Of a stretch of 64,000 bases of DNA, positions 1 to 7,506 are shown one piece after another. Position numbers and translations under genes: made by a program. Under the pieces are notes generated by a model. The model was not told where the DNA came from. It searched no databases and saw only the letters and a list, made by a program, of their open reading frames with translations. The DNA is from Halosimplex aquaticum (lineage in GTDB: Archaea > Halobacteriota > Halobacteria > Halobacteriales > Haloarculaceae). Numbering within the stretch: the stretch's first letter is position 1; each line of letters opens with the position of its first letter. The DNA lies in the NCBI RefSeq assembly GCF_028747785.1, contig NZ_CP118158.1, positions 2,604,001 to 2,668,000 on the forward strand. The letters are read 5' to 3'.

Positions 1-78
1 GCCTGAGCGCCGGCACGGCCCCGGCGCGACCGGCACCGCGTCGGTCGCGGCGACGGCCTCCGCGATGCCAGTGTTCAT
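1..78 (-). CDS. Partial divergent gene, unidentified (5' end only)
   Basis: A minus-strand frame opens with ATG at 78-76 and stays open to the window edge (26 codons, beginning MNTGIAEAV). Only 24 bases separate this ATG from the ATG of the divergent oxidoreductase, so the two would share a very short promoter region. Too little is visible to name a product. It could also be a chance open frame in GC-rich DNA. Confidence 0.35.
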   Translation of the reverse strand, partial: MNTGIAEAVAATDAVPVAPGPCRRSG

Positions 79-102
79 TTCAGTGGCGTGGGAAGGCCAC
101 CC

Positions 103-1245
103 ATGTCAGTCGCTATCGGAGTGGTGGGCGCGGGCAACCGCGGGCAGGCCCACGCCGACGCGTACAGCGAGGTCGACGGCGCCGACGTGGTCGCCGTCGC
201 GGACATCGACGAGGAGGCGGCGGCCGCGCTCGCGGACGAACACGGCGCGAGCGTCTACGGCGACTTCCGCGAGATGCTTGGCGACGCCGGCGTCGACGCG
301 GTGAGCGTCTGCGTCCACAACAACCTGCACCGGCCGGTCGCCGAGGCGGCGGCCGACGCGGGAGCGCATATCTTCACCGAGAAGCCGATGGCGGCGACCT
401 ACGCCGACGCGAAGGCGATGGCCGACGCCGCCGCGGACGCGGGGGTCGAGATCGGCGTCCAGAACTACGAACTGTTCTCCGCGGAGACGACGGCGGCGCG
501 GCGCCTCGTCGACGACGGCGAACTCGGCGATCCCTACTACGCTCGGGGAGTCTACTCGCGGCGGCGCGGTCGCCCCTACGTCGACGGCTACGGCACGCCG
601 GGGTTCGTCTCGAAGGAGTCCGCCGGCGGCGGTCCGGTCATCGACATCGGGACGTACGTGCTCGGGCAGTTGCTCTACCTGCTCGGGAACGCGCCCGTCG
701 AGCGCGTAGGGGGCGCGACCTTCGAGCGGACCGAGGACTCCTACGACGAGAGCCTCGTCGGACCGAACCGCGAGACCTACACCGAACGGCTGGAGGAGTC
801 GGGCTACGACGTCGAAGACGCCGGCGTGGGGACGGCCCACCTCGCCGACGGCTCGGTGGTGGAACTGCGCGCCGCCTGGCACATGTTCCTGCCCGACCGA
901 CCGAGCGTGGTGGCCGGATCGCAGGGGGGACTGCAGCTGGACCCCTTCGAGTTCTACACGACGACGGGCGATTACGAGGCGACGGTGTCGCTGGACCTGG
1001 ACGAGTACGAGCGCCGACAGGGCCTCATCGCCGGCGACGGGTACGAGACCGCGGAGACGAGCGACCAGTTCGCCCACTGGGTCGAGACGGTCGCCGGGGA
1101 CGCGGCCGACCCGGTCCCGACCGGCGAGCTGGCGCTGAACTCGATGCGCATCATGGAAGGCATCTACCGCTCGCAGGAAGCGGGCCGCGAGTTGACTGCC
1201 GAGGAGATCGCCGAGCGCTCGGAGTCGACCGCCGTCGAACTGTGA
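103..1245 (+). CDS. Gfo/Idh/MocA family NAD(P)-dependent oxidoreductase
   Basis: A cytosolic 380-residue protein of the family that oxidises or reduces sugars, inositols and related polyols with NAD(P). Residues 5-14 carry the Rossmann glycine motif (GAGNRG at 9-14), and EKP, the family's cofactor/catalytic signature, lies at 93-95. The rest fits the alpha/beta C-terminal domain of the family, and the length is typical. The substrate cannot be read from sequence. ATG at 103 (MSVAIGVVGAG) is preferred over an in-frame GTG at 88, because it puts the dinucleotide fold directly at the N-terminus. The gene stands alone, divergent from a partial gene at the window edge. Confidence 0.9.
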   Translation: MSVAIGVVGAGNRGQAHADAYSEVDGADVVAVADIDEEAAAALADEHGASVYGDFREMLGDAGVDAVSVCVHNNLHRPVAEAAADAGAHIFTEKPMAATYADAKAMADAAADAGVEIGVQNYELFSAETTAARRLVDDGELGDPYYARGVYSRRRGRPYVDGYGTPGFVSKESAGGGPVIDIGTYVLGQLLYLLGNAPVERVGGATFERTEDSYDESLVGPNRETYTERLEESGYDVEDAGVGTAHLADGSVVELRAAWHMFLPDRPSVVAGSQGGLQLDPFEFYTTTGDYEATVSLDLDEYERRQGLIAGDGYETAETSDQFAHWVETVAGDAADPVPTGELALNSMRIMEGIYRSQEAGRELTAEEIAERSESTAVEL

Positions 1246-1391
1246 GGGGGGCCGCCGTCGCGGGGTAGAGCGGTCTCGACGGTTTCGAGCGGTTCTGCGC
1301 CGGTCCAGGTGATTGCGGACGGCTCTCGGCGGTACGTGTGTCGCCGAGCAGGGCGGTGGCGGCGGTCCGGCCCGGGGCCGCGGACGTGAGC

Positions 1392-1646
1392 CTACTCCTC
1401 GACGGCGCCGCGGACGGTGACCGTTCGGCCGTCCACGGTGACGGACAGGCCCTCGTACTCGAATTCGACGGAAGCCCCGTCGCCGTGGGCGACGAGCTGG
1501 TCCAGTGCGTCGGGGTCGATCGACTTCGAGAGCGGGTCGATCTCGTGGCTGGGAGTGTTCTTCAACGCGGCGATCGTGCGGACGACGCCGATACTGGGGG
1601 ATTCGTCCGATCGGATCTGGCGAGTATACGGTTCGTCTGGCGGCAT
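1392..1646 (-). CDS. HalOD1 output-domain mini-protein
   Basis: An 84-residue acidic protein made almost entirely of one HalOD1 (haloarchaeal output domain 1) module: a helix-forming first half (SIGVVRTIAALKN, then a DPLSKSIDPDALDQL stretch) followed by a short beta-rich end (VEFEYEGLSVTVDGRTVTV). HalOD1 often sits at the end of haloarchaeal signalling proteins and also occurs alone; its biochemical role is unknown. ATG at 1646 is chosen; an in-frame GTG at 1688 would add 14 residues. It is transcribed away from the AbrB-like gene at 1802, and the AT-rich gap between them must hold both promoters. Confidence 0.8.
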   Translation of the reverse strand: MPPDEPYTRQIRSDESPSIGVVRTIAALKNTPSHEIDPLSKSIDPDALDQLVAHGDGASVEFEYEGLSVTVDGRTVTVRGAVEE

Positions 1647-1771
1647 CGACGGTGTATCGCTGTCCTTCGCTGTCACGGTATCATGCACTCTGTGTTCGAC
1701 GTGTGCAGGTCTCCGTCTCTGTTCATAAATCTGACTAAATATGTACATGGCAGCGTAGCGGACCAAAGAGG

Positions 1772-1785
1772 TTATCTTAAGATAA
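1772..1785. promoter_or_regulatory. 14-bp perfect palindrome over the TATA position of the AbrB-like gene
   Basis: TTATCTTAAGATAA reads identically on both strands. It spans 30 to 17 bases before the ATG at 1802, exactly where a haloarchaeal TATA box would sit for a leaderless transcript. A protein dimer binding here would compete with TBP. The next gene encodes an AbrB-type dimeric DNA-binding fold, so autoregulation is the simplest inference. Confidence 0.6.
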
Positions 1786-1801
1786 TTAGGAAGAAGGTTT
1801 A

Positions 1802-1996
1802 ATGCCGAAGAAGACGGTCGCTGTGCGAGGCCGAGAAGGGACATCGACAAAGGACATCTCGATTCCGGCCGGGGTCGCTCGCGAGCACGACATCGAGATC
1901 GGCGACGAGTTCGCCATCGACACCACAACGGACGGGGACGGACGGCTCGTGGTCAGATACACCCGTCTGAGCGAGACGGACGGGAACTCGGAATAG
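1802..1996 (+). CDS. AbrB/SpoVT-like DNA-binding protein
   Basis: A 64-residue protein with the swapped-hairpin AbrB pattern: MPKKTVAVRG, then KDISIPAGVAREHDIEIGDEFAI, then a beta strand RLVVRYTRL. Such proteins dimerise and bind DNA as transition-state regulators or as antitoxins. No toxin partner (PIN, MazF-like) lies beside it, so a free-standing regulator is more likely than a toxin-antitoxin pair. The transcript is probably leaderless; a 14-bp palindrome covers its TATA position. Its strands and length fit the family, but the target genes are unknown. Confidence 0.8.
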   Translation: MPKKTVAVRGREGTSTKDISIPAGVAREHDIEIGDEFAIDTTTDGDGRLVVRYTRLSETDGNSE

Positions 1997-2161
1997 CCGT
2001 CGAGGCGGGCGGTCTCTTCGGCCCCGGGGAGGGTCGTAGTTCGTCTCAGTGAGAACGGACGCCGCGGGACGCGGCGGACAGCGCCTGCTGAACTGTCTCG
2101 GCGTGCTAGGTAGCGAGCGCTTCGTCCGCAGTCGACAACGCGCCGTGGCGAAAAGCGGCCC

Positions 2162-3118
2162 TCAGAGCTCGTCGGCGGTGGGGTAATCGGTGGCGAACAC
2201 GTCTTCGACGACCGGCTCGTCGTCGGCGGTCGACTCCGCGCCGTCGGGTTCCTGCTCGTCGGCGGGGCCCGCGGTTGCACCGCTCGCGGGTTCCGAGGCG
2301 CTTCGCGTCTCGTCCGGGCTGACGCTGCCGGTGCGGTAGCCGTCGAGGTCGAGCGTGACGTGGTCGAAGCCGAGTTCGCCGATGTACTGGCGGGCGGTGC
2401 GGACGAACTCCGGGTTGAGGGCGTCTTCGAGTTCGTCTTCGCCGACCTCGATGCGGGCGATGCCGTCGTGGTCGCGCACGCGGAACTGCTGGAAGCCCCA
2501 GGTTCGCAGGACCGTCTCGGCCTTCTCGATGCGGGAGAGGCGCTCCTCGGTGACTTCGAGGCCGGTCGGGATGCGCGAGGAGAGGCAGGCCATCGAGGGC
2601 TTGTCGGCGACCGAGAGGCCGTACTCGTCGGCGATCTCCCGGACCTCGGACTTGACGATGCCGTGCTCCAGGAGGGGGGAGTAGGCGTCGAGCTCGTCGA
2701 CGGCGCGGAGGCCGGGACGGTGGCCCTCGCCGGGGTCCGAGGCGTTCGTGCCGTCGCAGACCACGTCGATGCCGAGCTCCCTGGCGCGATCGAACATGGC
2801 GCCGAGGCGCATCGTGCGGCAGTGATAACAGCGGTCGTCGCCGTTCTCGACGAACGCCTGGCTGTCGAGTTCGGAGAACTCGGCGATCTCGTGACGGATG
2901 CCGATCTCGTCGGCGACGCGACGGGCGTCTTCGAGTTCCGCTTCGGGCAGCGTCTCGCTTCTGGCCGTGCAGGCGACGGCGTCGTCGCCCAGCGCGTCGT
3001 GGGCGATAGCGGCGACGGCGCTGGAGTCCACACCGCCGGAGAAGGCGACGAGGACGCCGTCGCGGTCGGCCAGGTCGGCGCGCGCGGCGTCGAGTTTGTC
3101 GGCGACCGAAGTGCTCAT
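2162..3118 (-). CDS. larE: LarE-type ATP-dependent sulfur transferase (nickel-pincer cofactor synthesis), three-cysteine form
   Basis: 318 residues of the PP-loop/adenine nucleotide alpha-hydrolase superfamily. The ATP-binding PP-loop SGGVDSS lies at 27-33. LarE adenylates a pyridinium dicarboxylate and adds sulfur to make the nickel-pincer cofactor of LarA racemases. Three cysteines stand out: C97 and C100 in RCYHC, and C178 in MACLSSR. Family knowledge holds that some LarE proteins give up a single cysteine sulfur, while three-cysteine forms carry a [4Fe-4S] cluster; this one looks like the latter (inference). The last 65 residues are an acidic, low-complexity tail. ATG at 3118 puts the PP-loop near the N-terminus. 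A LarA homologue lies at 57271-58581. Confidence 0.85.
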   Translation of the reverse strand: MSTSVADKLDAARADLADRDGVLVAFSGGVDSSAVAAIAHDALGDDAVACTARSETLPEAELEDARRVADEIGIRHEIAEFSELDSQAFVENGDDRCYHCRTMRLGAMFDRARELGIDVVCDGTNASDPGEGHRPGLRAVDELDAYSPLLEHGIVKSEVREIADEYGLSVADKPSMACLSSRIPTGLEVTEERLSRIEKAETVLRTWGFQQFRVRDHDGIARIEVGEDELEDALNPEFVRTARQYIGELGFDHVTLDLDGYRTGSVSPDETRSASEPASGATAGPADEQEPDGAESTADDEPVVEDVFATDYPTADEL

Positions 3119-3389
3119 CGACGGCGATTCGGCGCGAGCGGCCAAAAGCCCGTTGTTCGACTGCTCGCGACGGGGCGAATCGGTTCGAGTCTCGACGGCG
3201 CTCTCAACGCGGTCGACCCCGGCAAGTGCCTGCCGCGGATCTTTCCGGACGGACGCCAATCCGTCGATATGATCGACTGTTCTCGTGGCCGGGTTCCGAC
3301 GACCCGAACCCGCGGCGGCGAGCGCACCCGTCGCCCCAGTGTCGCGGCGGCGAGGGCGGGAGAGACGGGACACAGGAGCCGACCGACCG

Positions 3390-4370
3390 ATGGCCGATAG
3401 CGCGAGCGCGACCGACGCGTCGGACGACGGCGCGAGCCGAATACGGCACTGGGTGTTTCTGGACGGGAACCGCCTGCTGATCACCGGCCTGGTGTGCGTC
3501 TGCATCTTCGTGCTCACGCGGGTACTCGTCGCGGCGGACCTGCTCGCCGTCGGGCCGCGCAGCAGCGTGCCGACGGCGTTCGGCAGCGGCGTCACCGCGG
3601 GCGTGTTCACGCTCATCACGCTGACGCTGACGGTCAACCAGCTCATCTCCTCGCAGGTGTTCGGCCAGCCCGACTCGCTGCGGAGCCGCTACGAGAAAGG
3701 GGCCGAGTTCCACGATTCCGTGTCCGACCTCGGGACGTCGGGGCCCGCGCCCGTCCGGGGTGCCGAGTTCATCGCCGCCATCGGGACGGCGCTAAACGAC
3801 CACGTAGCGTCGCTCCGGGAACGGCGCGAGGCGGCCGGCGACGCGGCCGACGACCTCGGGGACCTCGCGGACCGCCTGGACGGCTACGCCGACGAGATCG
3901 AACGCATCTCGGAAGACATGAAGCCGATAGACGTCATCGCGATGATCGCCGGGTCGGACTACGCGCGGCTCCGCAACGAGACGCTGGCGGTCGCGGACGA
4001 CGCGGCCCTTCCCGAGGACCTCGCCGCCGACCTCGACGCCGTGGAGGAGCTTCTCGGACACCTCTCCGTCGGGCGACAGTACTTCAAGACGCTCGCGCTC
4101 CAGCAGGAACTCGCGCAGCTCTCGCGGGAGATCATCTACATCAGCGTCCCGACCCTGCTCGTCGCGGTGTACGTCCCGCTGTTGTACCGGTCCGAGGGCG
4201 CGGCAGTCCCCGAGTTGACGCTCCCGTGGCTCGTCAGCGGCGCGTTTGCGGTGGTTTTCGCGCCGCTCGTCCTGCTGGTGGTGCGACTCCTGCGGATATC
4301 GACGGTGATGCGCTACACGGTGTCGGTCGCGCCGTTCGCGCCTCCTGACGACTGGCCGTGGAACGAGTGA
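3390..4370 (+). CDS. Membrane protein of unknown function
   Basis: 326 residues. Two membrane segments lie near the N-terminus (LLITGLVCVCIFVLTRVLVA, then AGVFTLITLTLTVNQLIS). They are followed by a long charged, helix-rich region of about 150 residues and two more membrane segments (IIYISVPTLLVAVYVPLLY and LVSGAFAVVFAPLVLLVVRLL). This is a haloarchaeal-type membrane protein I cannot assign to a function. The arrangement of paired helices around a soluble, coiled-coil-like centre could suit a channel or sensor. Start ATG 3390 gives a short acidic, serine-rich leader. It is transcribed alone, 62 bases before the MutS-like gene, which could be co-transcribed. Confidence 0.7.
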   Translation: MADSASATDASDDGASRIRHWVFLDGNRLLITGLVCVCIFVLTRVLVAADLLAVGPRSSVPTAFGSGVTAGVFTLITLTLTVNQLISSQVFGQPDSLRSRYEKGAEFHDSVSDLGTSGPAPVRGAEFIAAIGTALNDHVASLRERREAAGDAADDLGDLADRLDGYADEIERISEDMKPIDVIAMIAGSDYARLRNETLAVADDAALPEDLAADLDAVEELLGHLSVGRQYFKTLALQQELAQLSREIIYISVPTLLVAVYVPLLYRSEGAAVPELTLPWLVSGAFAVVFAPLVLLVVRLLRISTVMRYTVSVAPFAPPDDWPWNE

Positions 4371-4432
4371 TCGGAGGCGGGTCGGCGACGCGGCGGGGGA
4401 TTTTTCTCCACCGGTGCGAATGACACCGGTAG

Positions 4433-6415
4433 ATGGACATCGAGACGATCCCCGGGGTCGGCGAGAAGACGGCCGAGGCGCTGTCCGCGCTCGACGACCC
4501 CGAGCGTGCGCTCAGCGAAGGGGACGTGGCCACGCTGTCGCGCGCGCCGGGCATCAGCGACGGCCGGGCCGCGCGCATCGCCCGCGCCGCCATCCGCCAG
4601 CAGCACGGCGACCCCGGCGGTTTCGCGGCGACCTCCCGCGCCCAGGAGATATACCGCGACGCCCTCGAGCTCGTCGCGGACCACGCGGTCACCCGCTACG
4701 CGGAGCGCCGCCTCGAGACGTTCTACCCCTCGCCCTCCCGCTCGCGCGTCGAGGAGGCCCGCGAGTTCGCCGCCCGCGCCATGGAGCGGGAGCCCGACGA
4801 CGAGATCCGCGGCGCCCTCGCCGGCGTCGAACCCCTCGAATCGCCGCCGAACGTCCGCGTCCGCGACCGCTGTCTCGCCACCACCGACGCCGAGACCTAC
4901 GCCCGCGCCCAGGAGGTCCTCCCCGAGGTCAGCGTCGAGATCGTCGACGACGCCCGCGGCCTCGCCGACCTCGCCCGCGGCTACGCCACCGTCATCGCGC
5001 TCGACGACGCCTTCACCGGCGTCGAGGTCGAGGGCGACGTCCGCGTCGAACCGAGCGCCCTCGACGACCCCGCGACCGTCGTCCCCGAGCGCACCCTCGC
5101 CTTCTTCGCGCACAACCGCAACCGCCTGCGGGCCGCCGTCGAGGTCCACCGCGTCGCCGACCTCGACGCGCCATGCGACCTCGACGCGCTCGAAACCGCC
5201 CTCGGCCGCATCGACACCGAGGGCAACGTCGCCGACGACGAGGAACTCCAGCGCCTCCAGAACGCCGTCGACGACCTGGACGCCGCCGTCTCGACCGCCG
5301 AGAGCGTCGCCAACGACCGCCTGCGGGAGGCAATCGAGGAGCGCGACGTCACCATCGAGGGCGCCGACCTCCTCTCGCTGGTCGAGCAGGGCGCCGGGGT
5401 CGACTCCCTGCTCCAGCGCGAACTCGCCGACGAGTACGCCGAGGCGGTCGCCGACGCCCGCGACCACCTGATCGACGCCCTCGGCCTCGACGACTACGCC
5501 GACGTGGCCCGCCGCGCGTTCCCCGACCAGCCCACCTTCCCCGTCCAGCGCGACGAGGAGGTCGTCTCCCGACTGCGCGAGGAACTCACCACAGCCCGGG
5601 ACCGCCGCGCGACCCGCCTCAAGCGCGAGGTCGCCTCCGACCTCGCCGACGCCCGCGAGGACGCCGAGCGCCTGGCCGAGGCCGCGCTCGAACTCGACGT
5701 CGAACTCGCCATCGCCCGCTTCGCCCGCGAGTACGACTGCACGATGCCGGAGTTCGGCGGGAGGGGCGTCGCCATCGAGGGCGGCCGCTCGCCCCTGCTC
5801 GACGTTCCCTTCGACGCGGTCGACCCCGTCGACTACCGCGTCGAGGGCGTCGCGCTCCTCACCGGCGTCAACAGCGGGGGGAAGACATCCGTCCTGGACC
5901 TCGTGGCCCTGACGGTCACGCTCGCGCACATGGGCCTGCCCGTCCCCGCCGAACGCGCCCGCGTCGAGCACGTCGAGGAACTGCACTACCACGCCAAGAC
6001 CCAGGGCACCCTCGACGCGGGAGCCTTCGAGTCCACCCTGCGGGAGTTCGGGTCGCTCGTCGACGAGATCCGGTCGGGCGAGGGCGGGCGCGTGCTCGTC
6101 CTCGTCGACGAACTGGAGAGCATCACCGAGCCCGGCGCGAGCGCGAAGATCATGGCCGGCATCCTCGAAGCGTTCGACGAGCGCGAGGCCACCGCCGTCT
6201 TCGTCACCCACCTCGCCCGCGAGATCCAGGAGTCCGCCCGCTCCGACCTCGCCGTCGACGGTATCGAAGCCGAAGGCCTGGTCGACGGCGAACTCAAAGT
6301 CGACCGCTCGCCCGTCAAGGACGTCCTCGCGCGCTCGACCCCCGAACTCATCGTCGAGAAACTCGCCGACGAACGCGACGGCTTCTACGTCGAACTCCTC
6401 GAGAAGTTCGACTGA
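4433..6415 (+). CDS. MutS-family ATPase with N-terminal helix-hairpin-helix (MutS2/MutS5-like)
   Basis: 660 residues. The N-terminus is a helix-hairpin-helix motif (IPGVGEKTAEAL, residues 6-17, and a second copy at about 40-55), a non-specific DNA-binding element. The C-terminal third is the MutS ATPase domain V: Walker A GVNSGGKT at 478-485 and Walker B RVLVLVDELES at about 556-566. The mismatch-recognition domain I of true MutS is absent, and no C-terminal Smr nuclease is seen. This places it with archaeal MutS2/MutS5-like proteins, possibly acting on recombination intermediates rather than replication errors (family knowledge, not shown here). It is followed by a structured repeat at 6441-6837. 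Confidence 0.8.
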   Translation: MDIETIPGVGEKTAEALSALDDPERALSEGDVATLSRAPGISDGRAARIARAAIRQQHGDPGGFAATSRAQEIYRDALELVADHAVTRYAERRLETFYPSPSRSRVEEAREFAARAMEREPDDEIRGALAGVEPLESPPNVRVRDRCLATTDAETYARAQEVLPEVSVEIVDDARGLADLARGYATVIALDDAFTGVEVEGDVRVEPSALDDPATVVPERTLAFFAHNRNRLRAAVEVHRVADLDAPCDLDALETALGRIDTEGNVADDEELQRLQNAVDDLDAAVSTAESVANDRLREAIEERDVTIEGADLLSLVEQGAGVDSLLQRELADEYAEAVADARDHLIDALGLDDYADVARRAFPDQPTFPVQRDEEVVSRLREELTTARDRRATRLKREVASDLADAREDAERLAEAALELDVELAIARFAREYDCTMPEFGGRGVAIEGGRSPLLDVPFDAVDPVDYRVEGVALLTGVNSGGKTSVLDLVALTVTLAHMGLPVPAERARVEHVEELHYHAKTQGTLDAGAFESTLREFGSLVDEIRSGEGGRVLVLVDELESITEPGASAKIMAGILEAFDEREATAVFVTHLAREIQESARSDLAVDGIEAEGLVDGELKVDRSPVKDVLARSTPELIVEKLADERDGFYVELLEKFD

Positions 6416-6450
6416 GGGAATCACTGTCCTGCGGTGCTGTGGCGCGCGCT

Positions 6451-6472
6451 GTCGCGAGTCTCGTCTCGCGGC
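6451..6472 (+). other. Conserved hairpin 1 of repeat copy A
   Basis: Arms GTCGCGAG (6451-6458) and CTCGCGGC (6465-6472) pair over 8 bp, with one T-G wobble, around a 6-base loop. In copy B the arms are GTCGCGGC and GCCGCGAC, again 8 bp around a 6-base loop. Two base pairs changed on both sides, so pairing is kept. Confidence 0.65.
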
Positions 6473-6605
6473 AGTATCGTGCGAGGGATGAGTAGCGCAG
6501 GAGCGCAGCGACGAGCAACGCAATCGGTTGGGGAGGCGGGAGGCGCGTTGCTGTTCTGCTGTTCCTGGTGGACTGAAAGGGCGAGGCGAGCTCGCGTTCA
6601 GTTCA

Positions 6606-6665
6606 GTCGTCTGCGTCGGCCCTATCCGAGTGAGCGAAGCGAACGAGGATATCCGACGCAGCGAC
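6606..6665 (+). other. Conserved hairpin 2 of repeat copy A
   Basis: GTCG-T-CTGCGTCGG (6606-6619) pairs with CCGACGCAG-CGAC (6653-6665), giving 13 bp with one bulged T. An inner TATCC/GGATA stem is also possible. Copy B has CTGAGTGGG and CCCACTCAG at the same place: two compensatory pair changes with no loss of pairing. Confidence 0.7.
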
Positions 6666-6666
6666 C

Positions 6667-6837
6667 GCGAGCGCGCCGAGGGCTTTCATCGCTTGCGGAC
6701 TCCTGTGACGAGATCAACTGTAAGCGAGCGTGCCGAGGGCTTTCATCGCTTGCGGACTCCTGTGACGAGATCAACTGTAAGCGAGCGTGCCGAGGGCTTT
6801 CACCGCTTGCTGTCTCCTGCAACCGAGACGATCGAAC
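6667..6837 (+). repeat. Three 57-bp tandem units
   Basis: Units begin GCGAGCG at 6667, 6724 and 6781. The first two are nearly identical across all 57 bases; the third diverges after about 35. The core is GCCGAGGGCTTTCATCGCTTGC. Because 57 is divisible by three, every frame shows a 19-residue repeat, but the homologous units in copy B are about 53 bp, which argues against protein coding. Confidence 0.85.
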
Positions 6838-6852
6838 CCCTCGACCGAACGC

Positions 6853-7470
6853 CTACAGAGAGAGGTGATCAGTCACGTCCCGACGCACGACAGAGTAGTC
6901 AGTCGCACACCGAAACTCAGTCACGCCGCAGTTCGTGGGCGAAAGTTCCGGGGCGACCGCGGCCAGTTCCCGCCCGCTCACCGCGGCGACGACGGCCCGA
7001 ATCGGGCCGCCGTGCGTCACCACCGCGGCTGTCTCCCCCTCGCCCAACTCCTCGACCAACCGCTCCCAGCCGTCGAGCACGCGCTCCTCGAACGCGCTGA
7101 GTGACTCGCCGCCCGGCACAGATTCCACAGCCAGCAGCGAGCCGTCGGGGTCGTACTCCGGGATTCGCTCCGCGATCTCCGCACGGGTCAGTCCCTGCAG
7201 GTCGCCGAAGTCGCGCTCGCGCCAGGCGCGCTCGAACTCGGGATCCGGCCCGACACCCGCCTCCTCTAGCAGCCCCACGGTCTCGCGCGTTCGTCGCAGG
7301 TCAGAGGCGACCAGCCGGTCCACGTCGTACTCCGCAGAAAGGTGCGAGCCGAGCGCTCGCGCCTGCTCGCGGCCGCGCTCTGTCAACGTGGAGTCCGCCC
7401 ACCCCTGGATCCGCCCGTCGCGGTTCCAGGTGGTCTGGCCGTGTCGGACCAGCAGTAGCGTCGCAGTCAT
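6853..7470 (-). CDS. Histidine phosphatase family protein (phosphoglycerate mutase-like)
   Basis: 205 residues. The catalytic RHG motif sits in LLLVRHGQTTWN at residues 6-17, where the histidine becomes phosphorylated. The second catalytic histidine is in VVTHGGPIRAV in the last third. The NRDGRIQGWADSTLTERGREQA stretch is typical of the cofactor-independent-looking phosphatase branch (alpha-ribazole, fructose-bisphosphate or broad phosphatases) rather than a glycolytic mutase. The substrate is unknown. The gene runs towards the repeat copy at 6441-6837 and sits 36 bases downstream of the tatCo stop on the same strand, so read-through from tatCo is possible. Confidence 0.85.
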   Translation of the reverse strand: MTATLLLVRHGQTTWNRDGRIQGWADSTLTERGREQARALGSHLSAEYDVDRLVASDLRRTRETVGLLEEAGVGPDPEFERAWRERDFGDLQGLTRAEIAERIPEYDPDGSLLAVESVPGGESLSAFEERVLDGWERLVEELGEGETAAVVTHGGPIRAVVAAVSGRELAAVAPELSPTNCGVTEFRCATDYSVVRRDVTDHLSL

Positions 7471-7506
7471 GCGAAGATTCGACCGTTCATACTTCGTCTC
7501 GGTCCG

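Larger units (their letters stand above)
6441..6837 (+). repeat. Dispersed structured repeat, copy A
   Basis: This 437-base non-coding gap between convergent genes is the homologue of 53257-53634 on the other strand. Shared blocks, read on the plus strand here: GGCGCGCGCTGTCGCG (6441-6456), GCGAGGGATGA, AATCGGTTGGG, GGACTGAAAGGGCGAGGCG, and GAGGATATCC before GCCGAGGGCTTTC. Two hairpins are conserved: 6451-6458 with 6465-6472, and a long stem 6606-6665 whose arms CTGCGTCGG and CCGACGCAG differ from copy B by paired changes. The 3' end is three 57-bp tandem units. No transposase, ribosomal signal or credible protein is present. It could be a small RNA family or a mobile-element-like intergenic repeat. 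Confidence 0.8.

Noticed and set aside
4313..6523. Long minus-strand frame antisense to the MutS-like gene
   Set aside because: A GC-bias shadow; the plus strand has clear HhH and Walker motifs.
6528..7100. Repetitive open frame reading RAEGFHRL units
   Set aside because: It lies in the dispersed repeat; frames are not kept in copy B, whose unit length differs, and it runs into the histidine phosphatase on the other strand.
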